A DNA stretch of 64,000 nucleotides. It comes from Gammaproteobacteria bacterium. GTDB lineage: Bacteria; Pseudomonadota; Gammaproteobacteria; Arenicellales; Poriferihabitantaceae. Location of the stretch: positions 1 through 64,000 of the forward strand of contig JAPPPS010000006.1 of the NCBI GenBank assembly GCA_028817405.1, read 5' to 3'. Positions 26,874 through 36,263 of this stretch are shown here, in pieces. The position numbers were made by a program, and so were the translations under genes. The first letter of the stretch is position 1, and each line of letters begins with the position of its first letter. The notes under the pieces were generated by a model. It searched no databases. It saw only the letters and a program-made list of their open reading frames with translations, and was not told where the DNA came from.

Positions 26874-28349
26874 ATGACCCGCTTACCGACCCAAAAATCG
26901 CGCCGAATTCGGCCCACCGCGCCGCCCAAGCCCACGGTAGCGGGGAAGTCCGGGGCCCCGGCCGCGGGGAAGTCCGGGCCCGGGTCCGCGGCCGCCGCGG
27001 CCGCGACGGTCGCCCCCGCATCGCCGCCCGGCCGCCCGGCCCGGCCGCCGCTGGCGTTGTACGCGCATTTCCCGTGGTGCGTGAAAAAATGCCCGTATTG
27101 CGACTTCAACTCGCATCCGCTGCGCGCCGCCATCGACCAAGACGCGTATATCGACGCCCTGCTGCGCGACTTGGACGGCGACATCGCGCGCTACGCCTTG
27201 AACGAAAGTGGCCGCCGCAAGCGGCAACTGGCGGCGATTTTCTTGGGCGGCGGCACGCCGAGTTTGTTCAGCGCGGCCGCGATTGGCCGCCTGCTGCGCG
27301 GAATTGGCGACCGTCTGCCGCTCGCGCGCGGCATCGAAATCACCCTGGAAGCCAACCCCGGCGGCGTTGAACATGACGATTTCGCCGCCTACCGCGCCGC
27401 CGGCGTGAACCGCTTGTCGCTCGGCGCGCAGAGTTTTGAAGACGCGCAGTTGGCGAAACTCGGGCGAATCCACTCAGCCGACGACACCCGACGCGCGGTC
27501 GCGGCCGCGCGCGCAGCCGGTTTCGACAACCTCAACCTCGACTTGATGCACGGCCTGCCTGGCCAGACAACCGCCGATGCCGGGCGCGATTTGGACGCGG
27601 CGTTGGCGCTCGCGCCGGCGCATTTGTCGCTGTACCAACTCACCATCGAGCCGCACACCGCCTTCCACCGTCGCCCGCCGCGCCTGCCAAACGCCGACCG
27701 CATCCTCGACATGCAGCGCGCGTTGACGGCCGGGGCCGCGCGCGCCGGCTACCGCCGATACGAAGTGTCGAGTTATGCCCGGCCCGGCATGCGCTGCCGC
27801 CACAACCTCAACTACTGGCGCTTCGGCGACTACCTCGGCATCGGCGCCGGCGCGCACGGCAAAATCACCGTCGGCGCGGCGGCCCCGCGGCAATTCCCGC
27901 CGGGCCCGCTCCCGCCCACGAGCGGGGGACGCGGGAAACCGGACGCCGGGACTGCCCCCGCCGCCGAGCGGGGGGACGGCAATTTTTCGGCCGCGGACCA
28001 CGCATCGAGCGCGCAAAAAAACCCCGGCGCGGTGCAGCGATACTGGAAAATCCGGCATCCGGGCCGATACCTGGCGACCGCCGGCGGCCCCCGGGCCCTC
28101 GCCGGCGCGCGCCCAATCGCCGACGCCGACCTCCTGTTCGAGTTCTTAATGAACGCGCTGCGCCTCACCGACGGCTTCCCGCTGTCCCTGGCCCGCGCCC
28201 GCACCCGCCTCCCCACCGCCGAAATCACCGCCGCCCTCGCCAACCCCGTCAACCGCCGATGGCTGCTGCTCAACCACCACCGCATCCGATGCAGCGCCAC
28301 CGGCTACCGTCTACTCAACGAAATCCTGCAAGAACTTCTGCCGGAATAA
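26874..28349 (+). CDS. hemW: Heme chaperone HemW (radical SAM, HemN-like)
   Basis: Radical SAM protein that binds and delivers heme. The cluster motif is CVKKCPYC (C-x3-C-x2-C) within HFPWCVKKCPYCDFN, which is the HemW/HemN signature. Further motifs: FLGGGTPSLF, LEANPGGVEHDDF, VNRLSLGAQSFED and RHNLNYWRFGDYLGIGAGAHG. The ATG at 26874 has GAGGAA just upstream. At 491 residues it is about 110 longer than E. coli HemW (about 378). One cause is a Lys/Ala/Pro-rich N-terminal extension of about 60. The other is an insert of about 45-50 residues right after GAGAHGKIT, coded at about 27893-28030 by sequence that also occurs as a dispersed non-coding repeat. It is divergent from the dcw operon. Confidence 0.9.
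   Translation: MTRLPTQKSRRIRPTAPPKPTVAGKSGAPAAGKSGPGSAAAAAATVAPASPPGRPARPPLALYAHFPWCVKKCPYCDFNSHPLRAAIDQDAYIDALLRDLDGDIARYALNESGRRKRQLAAIFLGGGTPSLFSAAAIGRLLRGIGDRLPLARGIEITLEANPGGVEHDDFAAYRAAGVNRLSLGAQSFEDAQLAKLGRIHSADDTRRAVAAARAAGFDNLNLDLMHGLPGQTTADAGRDLDAALALAPAHLSLYQLTIEPHTAFHRRPPRLPNADRILDMQRALTAGAARAGYRRYEVSSYARPGMRCRHNLNYWRFGDYLGIGAGAHGKITVGAAAPRQFPPGPLPPTSGGRGKPDAGTAPAAERGDGNFSAADHASSAQKNPGAVQRYWKIRHPGRYLATAGGPRALAGARPIADADLLFEFLMNALRLTDGFPLSLARARTRLPTAEITAALANPVNRRWLLLNHHRIRCSATGYRLLNEILQELLPE
27893..28030. repeat. Dispersed palindromic repeat inserted in frame in hemW
   Basis: Positions 27952-27984 match 1460-1492 with about two mismatches in 33. The hairpin-forming CCCGCCCACGAGCGGGGG (from about 27911) matches the reverse complement of about 51336-51352. 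Both matches are to non-coding repeats, so a mobile palindromic element has become part of the HemW coding sequence. Confidence 0.75.
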
Positions 28350-28377
28350 CGCGCCCGCGATTCGGGGTGTTGCTGAT

Positions 28378-29547
28378 TCAGCGTTCCACTAAATCGAGTT
28401 TGTGGCGGCTTAATCGTTCGACGGCGGAGTCGGTTACGCGCACCGAATGGCCGAGGCACATGGCCAGGCCGGCGGCGGAGTCCATGAGAATCATGTGCAG
28501 GAAAAATACATTGTCAGTTTCCATCAGCAACGGGTTGCCGCGGTGGAACATCGGCTGTTCCATCCAGCACGGCGTGTAGGTCGCGCCCATGCCGTAGCCG
28601 CAGGCGTTCAGGCGCGCGTGGCTGAAGCCATGGGCGTCGAACACCCGCGCATGCGCGTCGAACACATCGCCCATCGGCGCGCCGGGGCGGACCGCTTCTT
28701 CGCATGCCAGCAACGCTTCGACCGCCGCCGCGTGCATGCGTTTTTGTTTGTCGTTTGCCGCGCCGACGAGTAGCGTGCGCATCATCGCCGCGTGGTAGCG
28801 GCGGTGCGCGCCGGACCATTCCAGCGTGAGTTGGTCGCGCGCGTCGAGATGCCGCCGCCCGGAAAAGTACCGGCACAGCAGCGCGCCGGGACCGGAGCCG
28901 ATGATGAATTCGTTGCCGGGATAGTCGCCGCCGCCGGCGAAAATCGCGCTGTGCATCGCGGCCAAGATGTCGCCTTCAAAAGCGCCGGCGCGGGTTGTAC
29001 GCAGCGCCGCGTCCAACGCGTCGTCGCTCAATTCCGCGGCGCGACGGTGGCAGGCGATTTCGGCCGCGCTTTTGCGCCGGCGCAACTCGCGCACCAAGTC
29101 GGAGGCGTCGACTAACTCGACTTTGCCGACCTTGCCGTCCAGCGCCGCTTCCACGCGGCGGCCGTGATGCGCGGTCAAGCCGGCGGTCTGCGTCTCAACG
29201 CCCAATCGTTTGCCGCGGCCGAGCAGTTCGAGTCGCGCCAACAACGCCGCCAACCGCGCATGCGGGTCGTCTTCGCCGTCGCGCCAGATGTGAATTTGCG
29301 CGTCGGAAAGAATCGAAGTTTGCTGCGCTTGGCGCAAGTCCGGCGCGCGCGTGAGCAACTGCAAGTCGCCATCGGCCGGCAACACCATGCACTGAAACAA
29401 CGCAAAGCCGAAAGTGTCGTAGCCGCTCAAGTAGTAGTGACTCTCCGGCGCGAACAGCAACAAGCCGTCGAGTCCGCGCGCCGCCATGCCGGCCCGCGCG
29501 GCGTCGATGCGCGACTGAAATTCGCTGTTGTCGAAGTGCAATGCCAT
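28378..29547 (-). CDS. M24 (creatinase/Xaa-Pro peptidase)-fold protein lacking the metal ligands
   Basis: 389 residues with the two-domain creatinase architecture: an N-terminal domain (ESHYYLSGYDTFGFALFQ, 35-52) and a C-terminal pita-bread domain (GGGDYPGNEFIIGSG, 205-219). The five dinuclear-metal residues of M24 peptidases appear replaced. The first Asp motif reads TLEWSG (241-246), the D-x-T-R-T site reads YHAAMMRT (251-258), GHGIG reads CGYGMG (316-321), and the Glu near VFxIEP reads FFLHMIL (348-354). So it is probably not a classical aminopeptidase. M24 relatives include lyases and hydrolases of small molecules (DddP, ectoine hydrolase), but I cannot assign one. It lies 9 bp from gcdH. 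Confidence 0.7.
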   Translation of the reverse strand: MALHFDNSEFQSRIDAARAGMAARGLDGLLLFAPESHYYLSGYDTFGFALFQCMVLPADGDLQLLTRAPDLRQAQQTSILSDAQIHIWRDGEDDPHARLAALLARLELLGRGKRLGVETQTAGLTAHHGRRVEAALDGKVGKVELVDASDLVRELRRRKSAAEIACHRRAAELSDDALDAALRTTRAGAFEGDILAAMHSAIFAGGGDYPGNEFIIGSGPGALLCRYFSGRRHLDARDQLTLEWSGAHRRYHAAMMRTLLVGAANDKQKRMHAAAVEALLACEEAVRPGAPMGDVFDAHARVFDAHGFSHARLNACGYGMGATYTPCWMEQPMFHRGNPLLMETDNVFFLHMILMDSAAGLAMCLGHSVRVTDSAVERLSRHKLDLVER

Positions 29548-29556
29548 GCGCGGAGT

Positions 29557-30741
29557 TTAACAAAACGCCTGCAACCCGGTCTGCGCGCGGCCGAGCACCA
29601 AGGCGTGGATGTCGTGCGTGCCTTCGTAGGTGTTGACGGTTTCCAAGTTTGCCATGTGGCGGATGACATGATATTCGTCGGCGATGCCGTTGGCGCCGTG
29701 CATGTCGCGGGACTGGCGGGCGATGTCCAGCGCTTTGCCGCAGTTGTTGCGCTTGATAAGCGAGATGTTTTCCGGCGCGCAGCGGTGTTCATCGAGCAAC
29801 CGGCCGATGCGCAGCGCGGCCTGCAAGCCGAGCGCGATTTCGGTTTGCATGTCGGCGAGTTTTTTCTGCACCAGTTGGTTTTGCGCCAGCGGCCGGCCGA
29901 ATTGTTGGCGCGCCAAAGTGTAGTCGCGCGCCGCGTGCCAGCAAAACTCGGCCGCGCCCATGACGCCCCAAGCGATGCCGTATCGCGCTTTGTTGAGGCA
30001 GCCGAACGGCGCGGCCAAGCCGCGCGCGCCGGGCAGACGGTTCTCTTCCGGCACGAATACTTTGTCGAGCGCGAGGCCGCCGGTTGATGACGCGCGCAAA
30101 CTCATTTTGCCTTCGATTTTCGAGGCGCTGAAACCGTCCATGCCGCGTTCGACGATGAAGCCGTTGATGACGCCGTCGAGTTTCGCCCACACGATGGCGA
30201 GGTCGGCGATGGGCGCGTTGGTGAGCCAGGTTTTTGCGCCGGTTAGCCGGTAACCACCCGCGACTTTTTCGGCGCGCGTTAGCATGCCGCCGGGGTCCGA
30301 GCCGTGTTCCGGTTCGGTCAAGCCGAAGCAGCCGATGCATTCCCCGCGCGCCAGCAGCGGCAGGTATTTTTGCTTCTGCGCGTCCGTACCGTACGCATCA
30401 ATCGGATGCATCACCAGCGACGACTGCACGCTCACGCATGAACGGTAGCCGCTGTCGACGCGCTCGACTTCGCGCGCCAATAAACCGTACGCGACATGAT
30501 TCAATTCCGCGCCGCCGTATTGCGCCGGCAGCATCGCGCCAAGCATGCCCAGTTCGCCGAAACGCCGCATTAAGTTGGCGTCGAAATTCTCACCGCGGTT
30601 GGCGGCGACGATGCCGGGCATTAACTCGCGCTCGCAAAACGCGCGCGCGCTGTCGCGCACGGTTTTTTCCTCCGCGTTCAACTGCGATTCCAAATCGAAC
30701 GGGTCATCCCATTGAAACGGGAACGGTGGCGTCGCCATCAT
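29557..30741 (-). CDS. gcdH: Glutaryl-CoA dehydrogenase
   Basis: FAD acyl-CoA dehydrogenase that oxidises and decarboxylates glutaryl-CoA to crotonyl-CoA in lysine/tryptophan catabolism. 394 residues. Signatures: [63 protein letters not shown] and the C-terminal [20 protein letters not shown], which contains the catalytic Glu and is highly specific to GcdH. It lies between the M24-fold gene and ubiB, all on the minus strand with short gaps. Confidence 0.92.
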   Translation of the reverse strand: MMATPPFPFQWDDPFDLESQLNAEEKTVRDSARAFCERELMPGIVAANRGENFDANLMRRFGELGMLGAMLPAQYGGAELNHVAYGLLAREVERVDSGYRSCVSVQSSLVMHPIDAYGTDAQKQKYLPLLARGECIGCFGLTEPEHGSDPGGMLTRAEKVAGGYRLTGAKTWLTNAPIADLAIVWAKLDGVINGFIVERGMDGFSASKIEGKMSLRASSTGGLALDKVFVPEENRLPGARGLAAPFGCLNKARYGIAWGVMGAAEFCWHAARDYTLARQQFGRPLAQNQLVQKKLADMQTEIALGLQAALRIGRLLDEHRCAPENISLIKRNNCGKALDIARQSRDMHGANGIADEYHVIRHMANLETVNTYEGTHDIHALVLGRAQTGLQAFC

Positions 30742-30757
30742 GCTCTCCGGTTGACGG

Positions 30758-32416
30758 TTATCGTTTGCGTTTGCGGCGGCCGCCGAAGCATGCGCTCGCC
30801 AACGCCGCGATGCTTAATATTAACAACGCGCCGCCGGCCCATGCGATGCCGGTGGTGACGGTTGCCGGCGCGACCAATAACAGCAGCGCGCCCAACAACA
30901 ACCCCACGCCGGTGATGGCGCGCGCGGCGCGCAGTTGCCCGGCGTCGATGCGCTTGGATAACGCGGCGATTTCTTCATCGCGCGTGGCCACCGTCAACTC
31001 GCCGGTTTTCAATCTGCGCATGAGGTGGTGCAGCAGCCCCGGCAGTTCCGGCGCGGCGGTGAACAGGTTCGGCAGTTCGCGGCGCAAGGTGCGCAGCGCG
31101 GCGCGCGGGCCGATTTGCTCGCGCGTCCATTTTTCCAAAAACGGTTTGGCGGTTTCCCACAAGTCGAGTTGCGGGTATAACTGGCGGCCGAGGCCTTCGA
31201 TGTTAAGCAGGGTTTTTTGCAGCAGCACCAACTGCGGCTGCACCGGCATTTGAAAACGATGCGCGACGCGGAACAAGTCGATGAGAAAACCGCCGAAAGA
31301 AATTTCGCTGATGGGTTTGGCGAACACCGGCTCGCATACGCGGCGAATCGCGCTCTCGAAGTCTTCGGTGACGGTGCCGGGCGGCACCCAGCCGGCGCGA
31401 ATGTGCGCATCGGCGACGCGACGGTAGTCGCGGTCGAAGAACGCCAACAAGTTTTCCGCGAGGTAACGTTTGTCGGTGGCGCTTAATGTCCCCATGATGC
31501 CGAAGTCAACCGCGCGGTATTGGCCGGTCTCGGATACAAAAATGTTGCCGGGATGCATGTCGGCGTGGAAGAAACCGTCGCGAAACGCCTGGGTGAAAAA
31601 TATTTCAACACCGTCGTGCGCGAGTTTTTTCAGGTCGATGCCGGCCGCGGTGATTTCATCCACGCAGCGAATCGGAATGCCGCGAATGCGCTCCATCACC
31701 ATGACATTGCGCCGCGTGTGTTCCCAGTAAACTTGCGGCACATAAATCAAATCCGAGCCGGCGAAGTTGGCTTTCAACTGGCTGGCGTTCGCCGCTTCAT
31801 GCAGCAAGTCGAGTTCGTTGTGAATGGTCTTGTCGTAGTCGGTGACGATTTCTTTCGGCTTGACGCGCGGCGCTTCGCTCCAGTACCGCTCAGCCAAGTC
31901 GGCCAACGCATGCAGCAGTTCCAAGTCGCGCTCGATGATGTCATGCACGCCGGGCCGCAGCACCTTGACCACCACTTCGCTGCCGTCTTTGAGTTCGGCG
32001 AAGTGCACTTGCGCGACCGAGGCCGAGGCGGTCGACACCGGGTCGAATGACTGAAAATGTTGCGCGATGGAATCGCCGTACGCGCGTTCAACAATCGCGC
32101 GCGCCTCGGCGCCGGGAAACGGCGGCACTTTGTCCTGCAGGCGCACCAGTTCCGCGGCGATGTCGGCCGGCAGCAAGTCCGGGCGGGTGGAAAGCGCCTG
32201 GCCGAACTTGACGAACACCGGGCCCAATTCTTCCAGCGCCTCGCGCAAGCGGCGGCCGCGCGGAATGCCGGCGTCTTTGCGTCGCCATCGATTCGGCAAT
32301 GCCTTGAACAGAAACGCGTACGGCTTGAACAAGTTCAACGCGCAGATGAACTCATCCAGGTTGTGCCGGATTAATACGCGGGCGATGCGCAGCAGATGGA
32401 AGAAGTTTTTGCCCAC
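30758..32416 (-). CDS. ubiB: UbiB atypical kinase (ubiquinone biosynthesis)
   Basis: ABC1/ADCK-family ATPase needed for ubiquinone synthesis. A GTG at 32416 ([21 protein letters not shown]) gives 552 residues, close to E. coli (546), and leaves a 13-bp gap to ubiJ. An ATG at 32482 would overlap ubiJ and add a Thr/Ala-rich stretch. Motifs: [20 protein letters not shown] (KxGQ), the Ala-rich loop [20 protein letters not shown], the [13 protein letters not shown] catalytic loop and VDFGIMG. Two C-terminal membrane helices (about 488-540) anchor it. Confidence 0.95.
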   Translation of the reverse strand: MGKNFFHLLRIARVLIRHNLDEFICALNLFKPYAFLFKALPNRWRRKDAGIPRGRRLREALEELGPVFVKFGQALSTRPDLLPADIAAELVRLQDKVPPFPGAEARAIVERAYGDSIAQHFQSFDPVSTASASVAQVHFAELKDGSEVVVKVLRPGVHDIIERDLELLHALADLAERYWSEAPRVKPKEIVTDYDKTIHNELDLLHEAANASQLKANFAGSDLIYVPQVYWEHTRRNVMVMERIRGIPIRCVDEITAAGIDLKKLAHDGVEIFFTQAFRDGFFHADMHPGNIFVSETGQYRAVDFGIMGTLSATDKRYLAENLLAFFDRDYRRVADAHIRAGWVPPGTVTEDFESAIRRVCEPVFAKPISEISFGGFLIDLFRVAHRFQMPVQPQLVLLQKTLLNIEGLGRQLYPQLDLWETAKPFLEKWTREQIGPRAALRTLRRELPNLFTAAPELPGLLHHLMRRLKTGELTVATRDEEIAALSKRIDAGQLRAARAITGVGLLLGALLLLVAPATVTTGIAWAGGALLILSIAALASACFGGRRKRKR

Positions 32417-32429
32417 AGGAATCGCCGGT

Positions 32430-33194
32430 TCAGTTTCGACCGCGGTTTTGTTCGCGGCTTTGGTCACGGTCGCGCGCGCCATCGCGGCCGTCGATGGCGC
32501 GTTTGATGCGCTGCACGCGCTGCGCGAGACGGTCGACATCGGCGCGCGTTTGGTCGACTTGGTGTTCGAAACGCCGCGCCGCGGTGTCGGTCGCGAGCGT
32601 TTGTTTTTCTTCGCTTAAATAATCGGCCGCGTTTTCGCGCGCGAAAGCAAAAGACTGTTCAGCCCATTCGCCTAATCCGCGCAACGCGTTGCCGAGTTTG
32701 CGCGCCGGGGTGTCGCCGATGTTGCGCGCCAATAATTCTTCCCAGTCCAAGTCGAGTTCGGCGATGATTTTGCGAAACGCTTGGCCGACTTCGGCGTCGC
32801 CGCGCACCGTCACCCGGTGTTTTTCATGCGCGCCGTTGGCATGTTTTGCTCCTGTGTTTGTGGCGTTGCCGGTTGCATTGCTTGAGCCGCGGCGGCCGGC
32901 CGCCAAGTTGGCAAGCGCCAACGCCGAGCCGCTGATGGTTACATCCGCTTGGTTGTCGACGCGGCCATGGCCGTCGCCGCCACCGTCGCCATCATCGCCC
33001 AGGTCGCGGCGAAACTCGATGCCGGTGACGGCCGGCAGTACGTACAGTACCAACGGCGGCGCGGTCACTTCAATGCACAATACTTTGCCTTGCAACTGCG
33101 CCAAGCGGCGGCGGCCGTCGGGGTCGGAACTGAGGACTGTATCGGCCGCGGCGTTCAGCGCGCCGAGCAAGGCATCGGTGAGTTGGTGTTTCAT
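32430..33194 (-). CDS. ubiJ: UbiJ (SCP2-domain ubiquinone synthesis factor)
   Basis: Lipid-binding accessory factor of the ubiquinone synthesis complex. 254 residues: N-terminal SCP2 fold (LQGKVLCIEVTAPPLVLYVLP), then a long C-terminal helix/coiled coil (ARRFEHQVDQTRADVDRLAQRV). The middle has DLDWEELLARNIGD, typical of UbiJ. Two low-complexity stretches interrupt the SCP2 domain: DDGDGGGDGHG at about 66-76 and SSNATGNATNTGAK at about 103-116. It is always found between ubiE and ubiB in gammaproteobacteria, as here. Confidence 0.9.
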   Translation of the reverse strand: MKHQLTDALLGALNAAADTVLSSDPDGRRRLAQLQGKVLCIEVTAPPLVLYVLPAVTGIEFRRDLGDDGDGGGDGHGRVDNQADVTISGSALALANLAAGRRGSSNATGNATNTGAKHANGAHEKHRVTVRGDAEVGQAFRKIIAELDLDWEELLARNIGDTPARKLGNALRGLGEWAEQSFAFARENAADYLSEEKQTLATDTAARRFEHQVDQTRADVDRLAQRVQRIKRAIDGRDGARDRDQSREQNRGRN

Positions 33195-33236
33195 CGGGCG
33201 GCGTTCATGGTTTATGCCGGCATGGCGGAACCGGAG

Positions 33237-34124
33237 TCAATACTTAAACCCGATGTGCAACGCGACGATGCCGGCGCTTAAGTTGTGAATCTTAACTTCG
33301 TCAAACCCCGCGCCGCGCATCAGCGCTTTCAACGCATGCTGGTCGGGATGGCGGCGGATGGATTCAACCAGATAACGGTAACTCGATTCGTCACCCGCGA
33401 CCAATTTACCAAGCGCGGGGATGACCGCGAATGAATAACCGTCGTAGATTTTATTCAACCACGGAATGAGCGGTTTGGAAAACTCCAGCACCAACAACCG
33501 GCCGCCGGGCCGCAACACGCGATGGAGCGACGCCAACGCCTCGCGCGGATGCGTCACATTGCGCAAGCCGAACGCCATCGACACGCAGTCGAAAGTATCG
33601 TCATCGAACGGCAGTTGTTCAGCGTCGGCCAATGCGTATTCCATGTTGGCGAGGCCCGCATCCAACATCCGACTCTTGCCCTCGGCCAACATCGCGGCGT
33701 TGATGTCGGTCAGCACGACCCGGCCGGCGCGCCCGACTTGGCGCGCCAACAACTTCGCCATGTCGCCGCTGCCGCCGGCCGCATCCAGCACCGCATCACC
33801 GTGCCGCAGCGCGCTCTGCGACGCCGCGAAACGCTTCCACCCCCGATGCGCGCCGAACGACATCAAGTCGTTCATTAAATCATAACGCCCGGCCACCGAG
33901 CGAAACACCTCGCCGACCAGTCGCGCTTTGTCGGCCGCATCGACGGTCTGGTAACCGAAATGCGTTGTCCGCTCCGGTGACGGTTGCGCCGGCATCGATT
34001 CCGCGCCCACCGATTGCGCGCCGGCCGGTTGCGCCGGCCTCGATTCCGCGCTTTGCACACCGGCCGATTGCGCGCTGGCAGGTTGCGCGCCGGCCCGCGC
34101 GGTTTGGTTTTGCGTTGACATCAT
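33237..34124 (-). CDS. ubiE: Ubiquinone/menaquinone C-methyltransferase
   Basis: SAM-dependent C-methylation in ubiquinone synthesis. 295 residues from the first ATG. An ATG at 33995 (MPAQPSPERTTHFGYQTV) would give 252 residues, the E. coli length. The extra 43 residues are a repeat-rich stretch (AQPAGAQSVGAES), so the true start is uncertain. Motifs: TTHFGYQTV, YDLMNDLMSFGAHRGWKR, VLDAAGGSGDMAKLLA (SAM), FGLRNVTHPREAL, LLVLEFSKP and SYRYLVESIRRHPDQ. First gene of the ubiE-ubiJ-ubiB run. Confidence 0.95.
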   Translation of the reverse strand: MMSTQNQTARAGAQPASAQSAGVQSAESRPAQPAGAQSVGAESMPAQPSPERTTHFGYQTVDAADKARLVGEVFRSVAGRYDLMNDLMSFGAHRGWKRFAASQSALRHGDAVLDAAGGSGDMAKLLARQVGRAGRVVLTDINAAMLAEGKSRMLDAGLANMEYALADAEQLPFDDDTFDCVSMAFGLRNVTHPREALASLHRVLRPGGRLLVLEFSKPLIPWLNKIYDGYSFAVIPALGKLVAGDESSYRYLVESIRRHPDQHALKALMRGAGFDEVKIHNLSAGIVALHIGFKY

Positions 34125-34142
34125 TCGCCGGCCCGGCCGCGG

Positions 34143-34508
34143 TCACGAATCCAGTTGGCGTTCATGCCCGGCAGATTTCAGTTGCGCAAGATAGTCGCGC
34201 CAGTTCTCGGCCTGATTCACGCCGAGCGTATACAGCGTGTCCCACGAATAAATGCCGGTGTCGTGGCCGTCGTCAAACACCGGCTTGATGGCGTAGTTGC
34301 CGACCGGCTCGATGCGCTCGATATTGACCCGCTCCTTGCCGACCTGCAGCACGCCCTGCCCGGGCCCATGCCCCTGCACCTCCGCCGACGGCGAATGCAC
34401 GCGCAAATACTCGCAACTCATCTCAAACGAAGCGCCGTCGTCAAACGCCACGGTCAGCATGCGCGTCTTGCGGTTAAGATTAATTTCGGTTGGGGTGTGT
34501 TTGCTCAT
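34143..34508 (-). CDS. DUF971 protein (gamma-butyrobetaine hydroxylase-like N-terminal domain)
   Basis: 121 residues from the ATG at 34508 (MSKHTPTEINLNRKTR). The DUF971 pattern is clear: LTVAFDDGASFEMSCEYLRVHSPSAEVQGHG, then NIERIEPVGNYAIKPVFDDGHDTGIYSWDTLY. The fold is known from Fe-S or iron-linked contexts, and in many proteobacteria it stands next to ubiE, as here. The exact function is unknown. Its first about 43 bp are duplicated at 36174-36216. Confidence 0.85.
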   Translation of the reverse strand: MSKHTPTEINLNRKTRMLTVAFDDGASFEMSCEYLRVHSPSAEVQGHGPGQGVLQVGKERVNIERIEPVGNYAIKPVFDDGHDTGIYSWDTLYTLGVNQAENWRDYLAQLKSAGHERQLDS

Positions 34509-34607
34509 GGGCGGCATGTTGCTGAAAGGGCGGTTATTTTACGCCAGAAAAACGGCGGCGGCTTGTTTTTTGCTGCGCCGGTTGCCGCGCAACAATGGCC
34601 GGGCGTG

Positions 34608-34613
34608 TATAAT
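34608..34613 (+). promoter_or_regulatory. TATAAT box abutting the methyltransferase start
   Basis: Perfect -10 hexamer ending 8 nt before the ATG at 34622, with no clear -35. This predicts a leaderless or very short-leader transcript for the restriction-modification cargo. Confidence 0.4.
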
Positions 34614-34621
34614 GGCGCGCC

Positions 34622-35437
34622 ATGAACGACCGCATCATTTTTTCGGGGGACTGCCTCGCCGTTACGGGCGGGATGCAGGAAGCGTCGGTAGACCTGTCCG
34701 TGTTCTCGCCGCCCTACGACGGCATTCGGGATTACAAAAAGGGATGGGTTTTTGATTTCCCCGCGCTGGGTAGCCAGCTGTACCGAATCACCAAAGACGG
34801 CGGCGTGTGCGCAGTCGTCATCGGCGACGGCACGCGGGATTTCGCCAAATCGCTGACCACTTTCAAGCTGGCGGTTGACTGGTGCGAAAACGCGGGTTGG
34901 CGGTTGTTTGAAACCTGCGTTTATCACCGGAGCGGCAACCCCGGCGCCTGGTGGAACCGCCGATTCCGGGTTGACCATGAATACATACTGCTGTTTTTCA
35001 AAGGCGCCAAGCCGAAGACTTTCAACAAAAAACCGCTCATGGTGCCGAGCAAACACGCCGGCAAGGTTTATTCGGGCACCGACCGCCTGACGAACGGGGG
35101 CTTCAAGAGAATTCGTCCCAAGGCGGTTAATCCGATGAAATGCAGGGGCACCGTCTGGCAATACAGAACCAGCAACACCGAGCGCAACCGCCTGAAACTC
35201 AAGCATCCCGCGACTTACCCGGACAAATTAGCGGAGGATTTAATCTTGTGCTTTTCCAATCCGGGCGAGATGGTGCTTGACCCGATGTGCGGCAGCGGCA
35301 CCACCTGCGTGATGGCGGTCAGAAACTGCCGCCGGACGATTGGCGTGGAAATCAACGAGGATTACTGCGCGATCGCCGATGAGCGCATTAGAAACGAAAC
35401 CACTCAACAGGGGGTCCTTTTTGAGGATTCGGCGTGA
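34622..35437 (+). CDS. DNA methyltransferase with SPPY motif (probably N4-cytosine)
   Basis: 271 residues. Catalytic motif SPPY (29-32) comes first and SAM motif DPMCGSGTT (220-228) last, the beta-class order. SPPY is usual for m4C enzymes, though some m6A enzymes carry it. The sequence between contains the likely target-recognition region (about 100-200). The C-terminal VEINEDYCAIADERI is typical of the class. The stop is followed 1 nt later by the ATG of the putative cognate endonuclease, so the two form a type II restriction-modification operon. It is inserted between the DUF971 gene and hemB. Confidence 0.9.
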   Translation: MNDRIIFSGDCLAVTGGMQEASVDLSVFSPPYDGIRDYKKGWVFDFPALGSQLYRITKDGGVCAVVIGDGTRDFAKSLTTFKLAVDWCENAGWRLFETCVYHRSGNPGAWWNRRFRVDHEYILLFFKGAKPKTFNKKPLMVPSKHAGKVYSGTDRLTNGGFKRIRPKAVNPMKCRGTVWQYRTSNTERNRLKLKHPATYPDKLAEDLILCFSNPGEMVLDPMCGSGTTCVMAVRNCRRTIGVEINEDYCAIADERIRNETTQQGVLFEDSA

Positions 35438-35438
35438 A

Positions 35439-36095
35439 ATGAAACAAGGCGGCCATCAACAAGACATGGAAATCATCATCAAAACGCTGAGCGAAATACC
35501 GGCCTACTGGGACGGGAAGCGCGCCGTGCTGGAGTTGAAAGAACATGACCACCAGTGGAAGCAGATGGAGTGGATTGGGTTTTACTTCGAGTATCTGTGC
35601 CAAAAACGCCTGATGAGCGCGGACTTTGAGATACCGGGCGAGAAATACGGCAAGGTCGAATTCGACTCTTTTCGCAGCATCAACTGGGACATGAAAGCAA
35701 GCGCCATTAAGTCGCACAGTCACAAAATCATTTTGAATGACACGCGGGCAATCGATGAAAGCATCGGGAAGCACGGCGCCCACGGCCTGATTTTGGCTTT
35801 GCTGGATGTCGATTACAACGATGTCGACCGCAATTTTCAGAAATGGCATACCGCATTAAAGGGCGGGCAATCGCAATACGAAAAAGACAGAATCGCAAGA
35901 AAAGCGATTTCTCGCTACCGCAAGACAAGCGCCAGCTTGGTCCAGATATTGTTGCTCGTGCTGAACGACAGCAATCGGGAATATCTGGATATTCACAAGC
36001 AAGGCAGAAATTCGGACGGCAGTCCCAGGAACCCAAAATATATGCTCGATATTGAGCGGGCGGATTGTTTCGATGCGCGCGGAATGGATTTTTAA
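35439..36095 (+). CDS. Putative type II restriction endonuclease
   Basis: 218 residues. FDSF and then NWDMKA (D76, D84-x-K86), with E51 in the preceding helix (YFEYL), fit a PD-(D/E)XK core. It is translationally linked to the methyltransferase (TGA-A-ATG), which is the main reason for the call. I do not recognise the specificity. The C-terminal part is basic. It ends about 10 bp before the hemB/DUF971 scar. Confidence 0.65.
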   Translation: MKQGGHQQDMEIIIKTLSEIPAYWDGKRAVLELKEHDHQWKQMEWIGFYFEYLCQKRLMSADFEIPGEKYGKVEFDSFRSINWDMKASAIKSHSHKIILNDTRAIDESIGKHGAHGLILALLDVDYNDVDRNFQKWHTALKGGQSQYEKDRIARKAISRYRKTSASLVQILLLVLNDSNREYLDIHKQGRNSDGSPRNPKYMLDIERADCFDARGMDF

Positions 36096-36106
36096 GCGGC
36101 TGCTCG

Positions 36107-36216
36107 TTACCCCCAGCCACCCCGCAATCTCCTCGGTGCAGTAACTCCGCACCCCATCACAACCGGCGCGTTTTGCGGTTAAGATTAATTTCGGTTGGGG
36201 TGTGTTTGCTCATGGG
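36107..36216. pseudogene. Scar: hemB 3' fragment fused to DUF971 5' fragment
   Basis: Positions 36107-36172 correspond to the hemB 3' end (39845-39910) at roughly 80% identity. Read on the minus strand they give RAGCDGV, then SY, then EEIAGWL, as in HemB. Positions 36174-36216 are identical to the first about 43 bp of the DUF971 gene (34469-34511), ending at its ATG. The order is inverted relative to the intact genes flanking the island, as expected for the junction of a tandem duplication or of an integrated circle. The join is at a shared GCGCGT. Confidence 0.85.
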
Positions 36217-36263
36217 CTTGGTCAGTAAAGGAAGATGGGGCGATGAAAGGGGATTGTAATCTA

